Source: Achatina immaculata (taxonomy: Eukaryota; Mollusca; Gastropoda; Stylommatophora; Achatinidae). From it: a stretch of DNA of 64,000 bases. The stretch is taken from assembly GCA_009760885.1 (NCBI GenBank), contig CM019696.1, forward strand, positions 46,709,358-46,773,357, written 5' to 3'. The notes under the pieces are model-generated. The model was not told where the DNA came from and searched no databases. It was given only the letters and a program-made list of their open reading frames with translations. Positions 54,494 through 64,000 of the stretch are shown here, one piece after another; the stretch's first letter is position 1; each line of letters begins with the position of its first letter. Both the position numbers and the translations under genes were made by a program.

Positions 54494-56029
54494 TGTATAA
54501 CATTGACAGCAGAAGTGTGAACTATCATATCATTGACAGAACCAGTATAATATTTTAGATTGTGTATTTCTCTTTTAATGACTGATAGCAGAAGTGTTCT
54601 TTGGTTCTCTGATCATAACACATCGATGTTTCACAAATATTACAATTTCACTAACTCAAGTGGGATGAAATATTCTCTGAATTCATTTACTTTAAGAAAT
54701 AAGCTCAAGATGGATTGTCGACAACATCAGTTGGACTTGAATCACTTAACTATTTGTTCACAATATCAAACTCTATCATATTCTACATGCAGCATTCAAA
54801 TTCACATTATACTACACTTGATACGAGAACATTTCCTATCTCAGTATTATATCAGCTGTACACCACGGGGTCAACTAGTTTCTCGTCTAAAATCACTGTA
54901 TTCGAAGTTTATAAAGTGAAAATTCTTCTTAATCACTTGAATCACTTGAAAACCATCTTCCGTCTAACACTACTTATGATTTTATATCGTCTCGTCCTCT
55001 TTCTTCTCTTGTCTGTCTTCTGATTTATTCTGACGTCTTCCTCGGCCGTCTCTCAATCGCAGCGTACCAATGAGCAATGTCTACTTGCCTCTTCTCTGGA
55101 CTTCTGTTCTTATCTCTCATCTGATGGCTTCTCGGCTGTTCTAGTCGGACCTTCTTTCTTCACTCTTGATTGTCCACGTGCACTGACCATCCATCTTGCA
55201 GTTCTGGTCAGTCGCTACTTGCCGGACCGACGGTGTTCTGACGATCTGCTTCCTCTGTCTCCTCTCTCTCTTCTACTTCCGTACTTCTTAGTTCTCTCCT
55301 GTCTTTCCGCTCGCCTTTTTATCTTCAAGTCCAGCTTGATGGATTAACCAATAAGTATTTTGGCTCCACCCTTCAGATGTCCACTGGTTCCCATGAGCGT
55401 TCTGATTGTCTATCATTCAAACTGCCCCGTGGCTTATCACTCGTAAGTCAATTGTCCAAATGGCCACGCCTCTATATATTTAATTGGTCAGCTGACCGAG
55501 TTGGTCATTCCTTTATTTAAAAACCATGTGCAATAGCGTCAGAAAAGCGTCCTAATGCGTGTCACATAACAGGTGGCATGGGTGTCAGTCTATGCCAATT
55601 TCGTCTATACAACTGTCATTTACCTAGGTCATTATCTTGCTCTTTCATGTCGGAGATTTTATTGTGTCCTGTCTTTTCATTGCGTCTGCTTTCTCTGTTT
55701 GTCTTTTCTATTTTGTTTACACGTGTCAACGTCCAGTCATCGCTTTGTTATCGCTGGACCATCCTACTTTCTGGCGTCCTACCTTTGTATTACCTAAATC
55801 TCAGCGTCACTGAGTCTCGTCTTTTTCTATCACTGTTTTCACTGTTTACTTTTGTTCGCGTCTTGTTCTAGTGTCACGGAAGTTTTATACCTTTCTCTTC
55901 CTTTTTCTACCTACTTCTCTTTCGCTATTCGATGTTACTATTTTGTTTACAGTATTTTTCATAATCATACTCATTAACAATAATAATAATAATAACAGCT
56001 ATAATCATTACTTACAAGGCCATGCTGCA
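54494..56029 (-). mobile_element. Long terminal repeat (about 1.5 kb), minus strand
   Basis: On the minus strand it starts TGCAGCATGGCCTTGTAAGT AATG and ends GCTGTCAATGTTATACA, giving TG...CA ends. The start is nearly identical to the solo LTR at 49762, as are blocks around GTGAAACATCGATGTG and GATAAAAAGGCGAGC (a TATA-like site). It is 540 bp longer than the solo LTR. Flanking duplications are absent, consistent with one LTR of a truncated element. The plus-strand frames at 54560-54919 and 55573-55871 are LTR shadows. Confidence 0.65.
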
Positions 56030-56384
56030 GGTGCAGGGAACTTTAGCTGCACAAGGCCTACTCTTGCCTCCCTTTGACAGCAAACCTATTATACTTTTGC
56101 CAAGGGAAGTAACTCTGAATCGACATTCCCTCTCCTTCTTAAATGTTACAATTGTTTCTTACCTTCCTATTTAGGAAAGGAAAAAAAAAACAATTCTTCG
56201 CTAGCGTACTCCTCGTTTTCGAAAAGAACGAAAATCTTCACTGCATTTTCATCCTTCAATTATTCAGATCTGCAGTTATCGATGATTGACTTTGACTGCG
56301 GACGAATTCCTAAGAGACTAGAGAAGAAGGAAGAACTGTATTGTCGAAATATTTACCTCTCGTAGAAGACTGGAGATGTTAGAT
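56030..56384. other. No gene recognised
   Basis: It contains CCTCCCTTTGACAG and, 35 bp later, CAAGGGAAGTAACTC, a phrase common near the ends of short transposable elements in molluscs. The two are imperfect inverted copies, so a very short element is possible. Nothing else was seen. Confidence 0.35.
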
Positions 56385-56446
56385 GGTCTAGTGGATGGAT
56401 GGATGGATGGATGGATGGATGGATGGGTGGATGGATGGATGGATGC
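56385..56446. repeat. (GGAT)n microsatellite, about 14 units
   Basis: GGATGGATGGATGGATGG with one GGGT unit. Confidence 0.97.
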
Positions 56447-57009
56447 TGTTGTCTAATAGTTATGTGGCTACTATTTATAAAAGAAAATAGGTTTTTAGAG
56501 TTTGTTCCCCTGCTGTTTTTGGTTAAAGTTAACGCCCTTTTTTGCACGCGTTAAAGATTTTGGGGATGATCTCCCATCAAATTGTCCCTGCAGAGTTCTG
56601 ACTTAGAAAACTTCACGTGTTGTGAGTGTTTCACGCAGCACGGGAATTGTTGGTGAACTTTGTGGAAGGTTTGGTCTGGGAGAGATTATGTAGAATCTGT
56701 TTGACGCCGTAAGAGACTAGCCCTGCTTTCTTTCTAGTCATAAAGTGAATGTTCACAAGTAGGAGACTAATGTCTCCAGTGATTTTTATATGTTATGGCG
56801 GAAGTCACCGGCTATTATTACTGTTGCCGGTGCTATTTGTGTTCTGTGTGCTTACACCAGCAGTCTGAGATGTCTGTTTATTTCTTCATCTATCAGGGAC
56901 GATATTCATCATAATCATGCTCCGTTTATTAAACTGACTTTCGTTTCATTTTAACCGCAGGGTTTGTTAAACTAAGTGTAGATCCAACTGCGAGATGTCC
57001 AACATGGGC
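56447..57009. other. No gene recognised
   Basis: Unique sequence without frames over 60 codons. No repeat shared with the window was found. Confidence 0.35.
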
Positions 57010-57026
57010 CCTGCATCGAGTGTACT

Positions 57027-57230
57027 CATCATCATCATCATCAGGTGCCGTGCCGACTGGCGTTGGCTATTATGCTTCTCCAGAGTACCCGATCCTTCAT
57101 GCAGGCCATCAGTTCAGTTGGTGATCTCCTCTCACACCATCCCGTCAGACTGTCCAGTATCATTTCTCTTGGTCTTCCTCTTGATCTTCTTCCTTCTATT
57201 TTTCCTGTTGTTATAATATTTTCACTGCAA
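57027..57230 (-). mobile_element. LINE family K, 3' fragment with 17-bp target-site duplication
   Basis: The minus strand reads SENIITTGKIEGRRSRGRPR, EMILDSLTGWCERRSPTELM and ACMKDRVLWRSIIANASRHGT with a stop, then (GAT)n, seen as CATCATCAT at 57028. CCTGCATCGAGTGTACT flanks it at 57010-57026 and 57231-57247. The protein is uninterrupted over 60 codons, so this is a recent insertion of 204 bp. Confidence 0.95.
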
Positions 57231-57364
57231 CCTGCATCGAGTGTACTGCACTGGGAAATCACAACGTCCGCCATGAATGTGGTTTTCTGTTTATTCGTCG
57301 GATTATTTCACCATTTGACGTGCTCCTAGTAAGTCTAATAATGTTCGAAGTATCACCATACACT

Positions 57365-57960
57365 CATTCAGTCACGTGACATGTTCTTTCCAGAACGCTG
57401 TCCCCCTCTCACAGCCTCCCAGAATGCAATACGGTCTTGCCCCAGATGACCGGCGTCTTGCAGTGACACATTCAGACTGTCCCTGATGTCCTGTGTCCAT
57501 CTGCGGCGAGGTTGTCCATTTTTTATTTTGCCGGGCACTATGGCTTCTACCATCAGGCTCTCCAAACCATTGTGTCTCTTGATGTGGCCGAAGTGTCTCA
57601 GCTTTCTAATTTTTATGGTGTTGACGAGCCAGTTTTCTGCTACACCTAATCCCATTAGTATCTCGATATTTGATTTTCGTTCTGTCCATGATATTCCTAA
57701 ATGCTGTTATATCTCTTTTCTCGTGGTTTGTTAAATGGCCATGTCTCACATCCGTATGTTCCCACTGGGAATATGCAAGCTCTTAGTAAACATAACTTTG
57801 TTCTCATTTCCCCATACAGCACTGTGCTAAACCACTTTGCTGTAGGAAAGGCCTGTTGTTTCTTATTAACAAATTTGTACATAGGAACGAACGTACAACA
57901 AAAGTAAAAACCAAGAAAAGAAATGTTTTCCCGCAGTATTTCCTTGCACAACGTGATACA
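57365..57960 (-). mobile_element. LINE (A-related subfamily G), C-terminal fragment, minus strand
   Basis: The minus strand gives YGEMRTKLCLLRACIFPVGT, YGCETWPFNK, then AENWLVNTIKIRKLRHFGHI, KRHNGLESLMVEAIVPGKIK and NGQPRRRWTQDIRDSLNVSL with HLGQDRIAFWEAVRGG and a stop. It aligns with family A across the same blocks but is clearly a different subfamily. The tail is GTGACTGAATGAGTG. Confidence 0.9.
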
Positions 57961-58802
57961 CAGCCCTCGTTGATCTTATCTATCATATTCTCTTTCTCTT
58001 CCAGATTCTTTACGTGGCAGATGACGGATGTGAATTCCTTTCTAAGAAAAGCAAAACAAAACGGAATAATCAATTCCGACTTTTCTTTTCCTTCACGCGA
58101 AGTTTCTTGAAGTGAATGGCTGCGGAGCTAAATCTTTTGACATTACAATTCTTCTTCTTTTTTTTATAATGATGATGATGATGATGATGATGATGACAGT
58201 GGTAGCAAACTTCCACGCCGTTCTTGACTTTCTGGATGTAATTTAGGAAAGATTTATCGCTCTTTCAACCAGCTGCCGTGCCAGACTTCTAGCTAAAGTC
58301 CACCACGAATGGTATCAGTAGTTGCAAGTTCTTTCTACTGATGAATCCGCTTTGACTAAATGTTCATCATCTTTTGAACTTTTCTTATCCGTGTGCTCTC
58401 TGGGCTCCACAAACTAAGGAAATATAATCTACATTTCTTCTTCGTCTTCTCTTTCCCCAGATATTTTAAAATTTAACTTACCCGAGGAAACATAATCTAC
58501 ATTTATTTTTGGGTTATTTTTCAGATTTTTCAAAATTTAACTTACCCGATGAAGAATAATATTTTAGATCAGTCATTTTAAAAAAAATGCTGATAAAAAT
58601 ATTTGACCAGAGAGAAAGAGACTTAGTAAAGAATACCTGGGAAAGGAATCCTAGACTCCAGCGGACCAAGCCATCGCCTACTTGGAGCAACCCTGATGAG
58701 ACGAAGGCGCTGCTGTTACAGGAGCCTCGATAGACAATCTCTTTACTCAAACATTTAACCTCCAAAGTCTGCAGACATTTTCAGTGCCGGGTTAGCACTT
58801 AG
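57961..58802. other. No gene recognised; (ATG)n run
   Basis: It contains (ATG)9 at 58166-58195 after a T-rich stretch. The minus frame 58514-58765 (83 codons) opens after a TCTGCAG acceptor-like site with LEVKCLSKEIVYRGSCNSSA but matches no family I know. Confidence 0.35.
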
Positions 58803-58900
58803 CCCAGTGTTTCCCAACGTGGGTCGTACGCCTTACACAGGGCAATTTGAATATTTTGAGCGGGTCCGGGATGGGGTTAGAAAATAATCGTTTTTATATT
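58803..58900 (+). mobile_element. Possible hAT-type element end
   Basis: CCCAGTGTTTCCCAACGTGG GTCGTACGCC has the CAGTGTTTCCCAA start seen in hAT-type transposons and their non-autonomous derivatives. No matching opposite end was recognised in the next kilobase. Confidence 0.4.
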
Positions 58901-59039
58901 ACATATAAAAGGGACGGCGACTGTAGTAAAACTAGTTCAAATAATAAAGGTAGATAGAGGTGTATGGTGCTGTTTTACAAGGCGGCAGAAGGAGTGAATA
59001 AGGTGAGAAAAGTGAGAAAGAACTAATAGAAAGTATGAG

Positions 59040-59165
59040 AGTGAGATGAGGATGTATAAATGAAAAACATACAACATCCAATATTTCGGCGTGAGCCTTT
59101 TTCGAGAATTACATATACAAACAAGACAAAACGTATAACTAAACAGAAAAACTTATCTATGCGGC
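59040..59165 (-). repeat. GCCGAAATATTG element, copy 4, minus strand
   Basis: The reverse complement has TAATTCTCGAAAAAGGCTCA CGCCGAAATATTGGATGTTG, then TATGTTTTTCATTTATACAT, aligning with copies 1 and 2. The AAAAAGGCTcacGCC part keeps the hairpin potential despite sequence change. Confidence 0.72.
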
Positions 59166-59869
59166 ATCCTCCAAAAGCAGGGAACACAATAATGCGTGTC
59201 CCATAGAGAGGGCATAGAGATCACGTGGGGGGGAGCACAATGGATAGCAGATAGAGCCAATCGGAAGGAAGAGGCGGAGAAAGGGAGGGAAACAGGTGGG
59301 CCCTATAAACACCTATAGGCCGCCAGAGAAGAAGAGAAGGTGGCGGTAGGGAGGGAAGCTAGGAGAAAGAAAGGGGGGTATAAATCGCAGAAAAAAAGTG
59401 GAAAACTAAAGAAGTTAAATAAAGCTGCAGACATTGTTAATTCCAGCTGAGTGGAGACAGCCAGCCTGGAAATAAGGCACTTTTCTGGGACGTCCGTTGC
59501 TGATGTCGTAGATGCAACACTTACCCGTTTGTTGTCGAGGTTAGCCAAATCTCCTTCCCTAAGTCCACGTTATCAGTTCAGGAGGGTTTCACCTGCACTT
59601 CACGCAATGTTATTTATGCTATTATGTGCAAAAGTTGTGATATGAAGTCCATAGGAGAGACCGGTTTACGCTTAGGACATTGTTTTCGCCAACATCTTAA
59701 CGACATGTCTAAGAGGGTTTTGGACACCAGTGGCTAAAAATTTCTACCTTAGCAACCACAGGGGAAACAAAACATTTCTGTTAGTGCGATCTGCTCTTGT
59801 TCTGCTGATGTACGATCTCAGAGGGTCCTAGAACATAGCCTTATTTTCCAGGCTGGCTGTCTGTAAAGG
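59166..59869. other. No gene recognised
   Basis: Purine-rich stretch at 59250-59400, then unique sequence. Notably CCAGCCTGGAAATAAGGC (59461) and its inverted form GCCTTATTTTCCAGGCTGGC (59840) lie about 380 bp apart as an imperfect inverted repeat. Frames at 59303-59645 show no domain. Confidence 0.4.
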
Positions 59870-60330
59870 TGGAAAGGTTTATACCTTTATGTCTGCTGAT
59901 GCGTCCGAGAAACTTTGTCCGATTGTCTTTTTCATATGTATGGCACCAGTTTGGGATATTTGATAGGCTTGCTGTAATACTTCTTCACTTGTCTTTCCGG
60001 CTGTCCATAGTATATGCAAAGCATTCTTCTTAGGAACGACATTTCAGTAGCCTTTATTCTTTGTTCTAATTGTTTATTCGTGGTCCATGTTTCACGTGCA
60101 TAACGTAGAGTAGGTTCTATAGAGCTTCTTAGAACTCTTTCTTATTTCCAATGACAGCATTTGACTTGCTAGTATGTTCTTTGTTTTCCCAAAAAAGCTG
60201 TCTTTGCCATTGTTATCCTGGTTCTGTTTTCTTAAGTGCGCCTGCCGCCAGATGTTATGACTGTACATAAATATTTGTATTTATTGATATGTCTTAATAT
60301 CTTCCCCTGGGCTGTAATTATGGATTCTGC
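59870..60330 (-). mobile_element. LINE family H (L-like), decayed, minus strand
   Basis: The minus strand with stops shows WRQAHLRKQNQDNNGKDSFF, KTKNILASQMLSLEIRKS, a RTYSTLCT.NMDHE segment (remnant of the YASETW block), KKNALHILWTAGKTSEEVLQ and HMKKTIGQSFSDASAD. The order and wording parallel LINE L at 12905-15124. Confidence 0.75.
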
Positions 60331-60464
60331 CAGACTGCAGAATTATACTAAGATATATCTACACACACACACACACACATACAAACGTAATTTCAAAGTA
60401 ACTTCACTCTTTCTGAATTTCTTCACACCTAACGCCTCATTGAGGGGGGTGGGGAGGGCAAACA

Positions 60465-60605
60465 CGTGACGATCACGTGGTGTGAGATGGGGTGAATGCG
60501 AGAGTTTTTTGTTCTGGCGCGATATTTTCTTTTCTTGTGCGGGGGAGGCCATCTTTGAACTAGTCCTGCCGGCGCCATGTTTCCAAGATGGCGCATATAC
60601 CTCTA
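60465..60605. promoter_or_regulatory. CpG-rich promoter-like patch with E-boxes and a YY1-like site
   Basis: CACGTGACGATCACGTGG contains two CACGTG E-boxes. About 70-125 bp later come GGCCATCTTTGAA and CCAAGATGGCGCAT, the latter matching the AAGATGGCG core of YY1 sites. CpG density is high for this window. No exon is recognisable next to it. It might equally be the end of a transposable element, as similar words recur at 52230-52290. Confidence 0.3.
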
Positions 60606-60724
60606 TCGACTGGTGGTATGACATTTCTATAGTACAGTTGTCTACTAATCGATTTAGATTTTTTGGGGCAAAATTACTGCTCTACCACATTATGTTGTCC
60701 AAATGGCAGTAGCATATATTTTGT

Positions 60725-60895
60725 ATTCGTGTAATACAAAAATCATGCAGTAGTGTAAGACAAAGTCATGTAATAGTGTAATACAAAGTCATATAATAGT
60801 GTAATACAAAGTCATGTAATAATGTAATACAAAGTCGTGTAATAGTGTAATACAAAGTCAAATAGTAGTGTAATACAAAGTCATGTAGTAAAAGT
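60725..60895. repeat. 23-bp minisatellite, about 7 copies
   Basis: The unit is TGTAATACAAAGTCATGTAA TAG (23 bp) with minor variants. Confidence 0.95.
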
Positions 60896-61061
60896 AGACA
60901 TCGCAGCTAGACGGGAGTCAGGCTTTACATCAAGAGATTGGCTGTATAGGCCGGGGGGGGTGGTGGTGGTTGGGGTGAGGTCCTTACTACATTTAACCTA
61001 AAAGCTGTCACTGTATGAGAAACATTGAAATAACGAGTAAAACAAAACAAAAGTTTATTGT

Positions 61062-61450
61062 CTTGCTTTGTCTTGTCTTGTACCATCTCCCTGTAACCGC
61101 GAGCTGGTGTTCTTTGCAGCCGATGCTGTAGGGGTGTTGAGACACAGCATCGTATCGGCGTGGGGGCGGGTTATGTTGTCTGGGGGCGGGTTATGTTGTG
61201 TGGGGGCGGGTTATGGCATCTACTATTTCAGTCCCGGAGTACACATAAAATCCAGGAAGGTGGGGGTGTGCAGTGCTTACTTACCAGACTCCACCACCAT
61301 AGGGGCTATTGCTATCTCTGCCCCATTAGCCAGGTTGTTACTGTGGTTACCAACGAAGAGGTGGGACAGGGTCTTGGTCAGCTATGGTTCGCCAACCCCA
61401 GCGCTATCATATCAGCTATGGGTTCTGGATTGCCTGATAGGATAGCAGTC
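61062..61450 (+). repeat. Interspersed repeat HM, copy 3, next to a (CTTGT)n run
   Basis: A (CTTGT)n run at 61062-61081, like the LINE B tail, is followed by GCAGCCGATGCTGTAGGGGT, GTTGAGACACAGCATCGTAT, an expanded GTGGGGGCGGGTTATGTTGT x3 segment, AGACTCCACCACCATAGGGG and GAGGTGGGACAGGGTCTTGG. It is the longest HM copy. Two overlapping plus frames of 125 and 158 codons cross it, but the other copies do not preserve either. Confidence 0.75.
61155..61215. repeat. 22-bp tandem triplication inside HM copy 3
   Basis: GTGGGGGCGGGTTATGTTGT CT is repeated three times. In copies 1 and 2 the corresponding text occurs once, so this is a local expansion. Confidence 0.9.
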
Positions 61451-61704
61451 CCCAACAAAAATTTATTAGACTGCTGTTTAAAACCATGGATGAAGAATTT
61501 TAAAATCGAAATGGAAAACATGGATCAAGTCAACAGTTTTTCTTCTAGCGACTACCCAGGCTGTCTACAGCTGTGTAATAAGAAAATAATTTTACACAGC
61601 CGTGTAGCTGTTAGCTATGATACTAACGTTAGATGATCACACATAGCCCGGACTCTACCGTTTTCTCCACGAGTGCCATTTCTATGTATAAATGTTGTTC
61701 CGTT

Positions 61705-61810
61705 GTTTTCGTCGTCCTTGATAAGAGCGTTTCGCCGAAATATTGGTTTCTTGCTATGGTTAACATTTGTATGTGCTCATTGCAGTACATCTTTTGCTAT
61801 TCGTTTTCAC
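61705..61810 (+). repeat. GCCGAAATATTG element, copy 5
   Basis: CTTGATAAGAGCGTTTCGCC GAAATATTGG, then AACATTTGTATGTGCTCATT. It matches the core and downstream TTTGTATGTGCTCAT of copy 1. Confidence 0.7.
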
Positions 61811-61924
61811 TTTTACTTCTTCTATATGTTTTTTTAAGTTGCACCATACGTCGCTGATTATCTCAAGTCAGATTTACTACAGGCCTTAACTCATCAAAAT
61901 TGACAGCAGCACGTCCTGACAACA

Positions 61925-62350
61925 GGCCCTTCTTCTTCGTACTCACACAGACGATGACGCGTGGTACCCTGATTTTTGCGATGCGCCTTTTGGCTGGGTA
62001 CCTCCGACTTCAGCACCTTTCCTTGCTAGGGCAGACTGTGGTCTTGCTCGGACTGCCATGAAGATAGTGGTGTAGGCTGGCCTGGCCAAAACTTTGTTTT
62101 CCAGCCTCTGGTGGCTGTACTTAAGCAAGCCCTTCTCCACGTCAGATCCAGCATGCAATGCTGGCTGGCCAGGCGGCTTTGAGACAGTTCCACATGGACA
62201 CTCCGACTTTGGGATGAGGAATCTGACGAGTGCTTCAACGATATCCATTTCCCGCCACCTACAGTCTGCTGGTTCTGTTTTGTTTACATCATTCTGATAG
62301 CCATTGTTGTAAAGACCCATAGGCTTGTCACGTCCTGGATTCATTGGTTT
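61925..62350 (-). mobile_element. (GAA)n-tailed retroposon, longer copy, minus strand
   Basis: On the minus strand a 136-codon open frame (62353-61943) reads KPMGLYNNGYQNDVNKTEPA, CRWREMDIVEALVRFLIPKS, CPCGTVSKPPGQPALHAGSD and KGASQKSGYHASSSV. The DNA then ends in (GAA)3. Its last 95 bp are the element inserted at 17879-17978. The protein is unfamiliar; it may be the C-terminal part of a retrotransposon ORF or a chance frame. GC is higher than in neighbouring sequence. Confidence 0.75.
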
Positions 62351-62353
62351 CAC

Positions 62354-63190
62354 ACCAGACTTCCCTCATCCCCGCCAGCGATCTCCATGTCCCCATCCAT
62401 CCACCAACCTGACATTACATTTTACAAAAATAATAATTACAGTTAGTGTTGACTGCTACAGGTTTCTGGGCTACAGAAGTGTGTCGGAGATTCTAAACAA
62501 TCAGATCTATGTTCCTTGTCTCACAAAGGATATGCTAAGATAAGTGTGTTCTTGACACAGTCCTTCCCAGGGTTAATAGGCTCTTAAATAAAACAGACTA
62601 AATAATCGGCTCTGAGGTGGATCTAATTACAACAAAACTGTTTTTACAGTTTAACGGAAGGGCAGCATCCCATCTCACTGTAGGAAACCTCCAATATAAA
62701 CAAAACAATAATAATCATCATTTATCATTATCAGCTTTCAACATCAACGTACCAAAGAAGAAAGAACTCTGTCTATTAAAGAAATACAAGAAAGAACAAG
62801 AAGAAGAAGAAGAAGAAAAGAAAAAAAAGAACTGTCTTCCATACAGAGATCATGGCTTTCACAGAAAACTCAAGACGTGTTGTAGGTGATAACTAGCTCG
62901 GAAATAAATCTTTGTTCTACACGAAGCGAGAGGCAGTCGAGGGGAAAATGAGAAATCCGATCATCATTTCCAGCAGGTTCATTTTCTGAAGATTTCCCGC
63001 AGGTTCAGGATAGAAAGCACCGAACCTAACTTCACAAAGTGGAGAAATCACAGATGTCTCTTGCTCAGGAGTTTCCTGTGGCGGGTTGAGCGTGTGTTTT
63101 TGTTTGTAGGAATGTCTTGTTACTGTGGATTAGGCGCCTTTGGCAGATGTTGGTGAGGGTGTGGATGTGTAATGTAAGCTTTGTAACATT
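62354..63190. other. No gene recognised; (GAA) patch
   Basis: A GAAGAAGAAGAAGAAAAG run at 62798-62830 lies within a 90-codon plus frame (62617-62889) that shows no domain. The remainder is unique. Confidence 0.35.
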
Positions 63191-63194
63191 CTAT

Positions 63195-63420
63195 GTGTGA
63201 ATGTGTGTATGCGGGGAGGAATGAAACGGGGAGAGAGAGAGAACAGAGAAGACAGAGAGAGGGTAAGGAAAAACAGGCAAAAAAATTTGAGAAATGAGAG
63301 AGAAATAGTGTGTGAGAGAGAGAACGACTGAGAGAATGATAAATAGAAAAAGAGAGAAAGAGTCAGGGAGAGAGAGAGAGAGAGAGAAATAAAAAAATAG
63401 AAAGAATAGAGAAAATAACG
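63195..63420. repeat. (GA)n-rich purine tract
   Basis: AGAGAGAGAGAACAGAGAAG-type sequence with strong purine bias. Antisense Ser/Leu/Phe frames are artefacts. Confidence 0.93.
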
Positions 63421-63769
63421 CAAGTAATCTTGAGTTGTGAGTTTTATGATTAAAATTTTGATGGTTAAAACTCAACCCATAATATAACAATGCAATAATG
63501 ATTGAAAAATAGACTTCGAATGCAAGAGTTCTTTATCTTTTCGCGATTATGGACACTCTATGGGTTGCCCAATATGTCCCCATACCTTCTTCATCGAACT
63601 CGAAATAATCATCATCATAACTAACCGTATTATGCACTAATATGATTTCAAAAACATGTCAGTATCTTGGTTTTACTTTTAGCATGATTAGCTAGAAATA
63701 TAATAACACATAAAATAACATTATACTTTAGCAGCACTTTCTTTTCTTAAATTGTTCCCTCACCCCCAT
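63421..63769. other. No gene recognised
   Basis: AT-rich unique sequence with no open frame of note. Confidence 0.35.
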
Positions 63770-64000
63770 CATTTTGTTTTCATGCCCCCCCCCCCCCCCC
63801 ATATTTGATCTCCATACCCCCTCTCCATTATTTGGTTTCTACACCCCGAAATATTTGGTTTCCAGGCCCCAATTACTTCATTTCCAGACCTCCGTTATTT
63901 GGTTTACAGACCTCATTATTTGGTTTTCAGACCCCCCCCCCATTTGGTTTTCAGACCCTCATTATTTGGTTTACAGACCTCATTATTTGGTTTTCAGACC
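63770..64000. repeat. Minisatellite of about 21-25 bp, running off the window
   Basis: Units such as CATTATTTGGTTTTCAGACC and CCGTTATTTGGTTTACAGACC repeat about ten times, with poly-C expansions between units (12-18 C at 63786). Each unit contains TTTGGTTTTCAG, which resembles a splice acceptor. Confidence 0.94.

Noticed and set aside
58514..58765. Host exon on the minus strand
   Set aside because: A TCTGCAG acceptor-like site and 83 open codons are present, but the pyrimidine tract is weak and no domain could be recognised.

Overview
This window looks like gene-poor, repeat-dense animal nuclear DNA, most likely from a lophotrochozoan and plausibly a gastropod mollusc. The evidence is: many 5'-truncated non-LTR retrotransposons (LINEs) with family-specific microsatellite tails; tRNA-headed SINEs with perfect target-site duplications; Bkm-like GATA/GACA arrays; more than fifteen minisatellites; and one spliced exon of an animal-type GH18 chitinase-family gene. 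No operons, ribosome binding sites or other prokaryotic gene organisation are present. The species assignment is inference; the repeat types are read directly from the sequence.

Host genes. The only convincing host coding sequence is a 225-bp, phase 2-2 exon at 2291-2515 (+) encoding the C-terminal beta-8 region of a GH18 (chitinase/chitinase-like) protein. The usual cleft tryptophan of that region is replaced by Phe. A possible terminal exon (3610-3628) with an AATAAA signal at 3755 follows in the right phase. Two promoter-like stretches (around 46431 and 60465-60605) have no recognisable gene attached.

Retrotransposon layer. At least ten LINE families are present as dead fragments (letters are local labels): A (tail AATG), B (ACAAG), C (TAAGA), D (AG), E (GAA), I (CR1/L2-like), K (ATG/GAT), and F, H, J, L. 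The 12.9-17.3 kb block is a readable nest: old plus-strand LINE L is split by a young LINE C (13242-14962, about 562 codons with one visible nonsense codon) and by LINE B (15125-15877), and LINE A (15885-17228) then landed at the B/L junction. Target-site duplications of 7, 7 and 11 bp support this order. Five tRNA-derived SINE copies share a common core. A short (GAA)n-tailed retroposon is inserted in one SINE with a 10-bp duplication. A solo LTR (49762-50757) interrupts a minisatellite, and a longer relative (54494-56029) retains some leader. An unclassified element carrying a GCCGAAATATTGG core occurs six times.

Tandem-repeat layer. Unrelated minisatellites with units of 29-46 bp, clustering near 36-41 bp, occupy roughly 1-0.6, 1.8-2.2, 8.0-8.5, 18.4-18.9, 21.4-21.8, 23.8-24.2, 25.5-25.8, 29.1-30.6, 31.5-31.8, 32.1-32.3, 33.6-34.1, 35.3-35.6, 36.7-37.3, 41.4-41.6, 49.0-51.4, 60.7-60.9 and 63.8-64.0 kb. 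Tetranucleotide arrays lie at 7.1, 9.3, 22.6, 53.8 and 54.1 kb, the last two beside an imperfect inverted duplication.

Most long open frames here are translations of simple repeats and are not genes. All boundaries were judged by eye from one sequence; family and clade names are given only as far as visible motifs allow.
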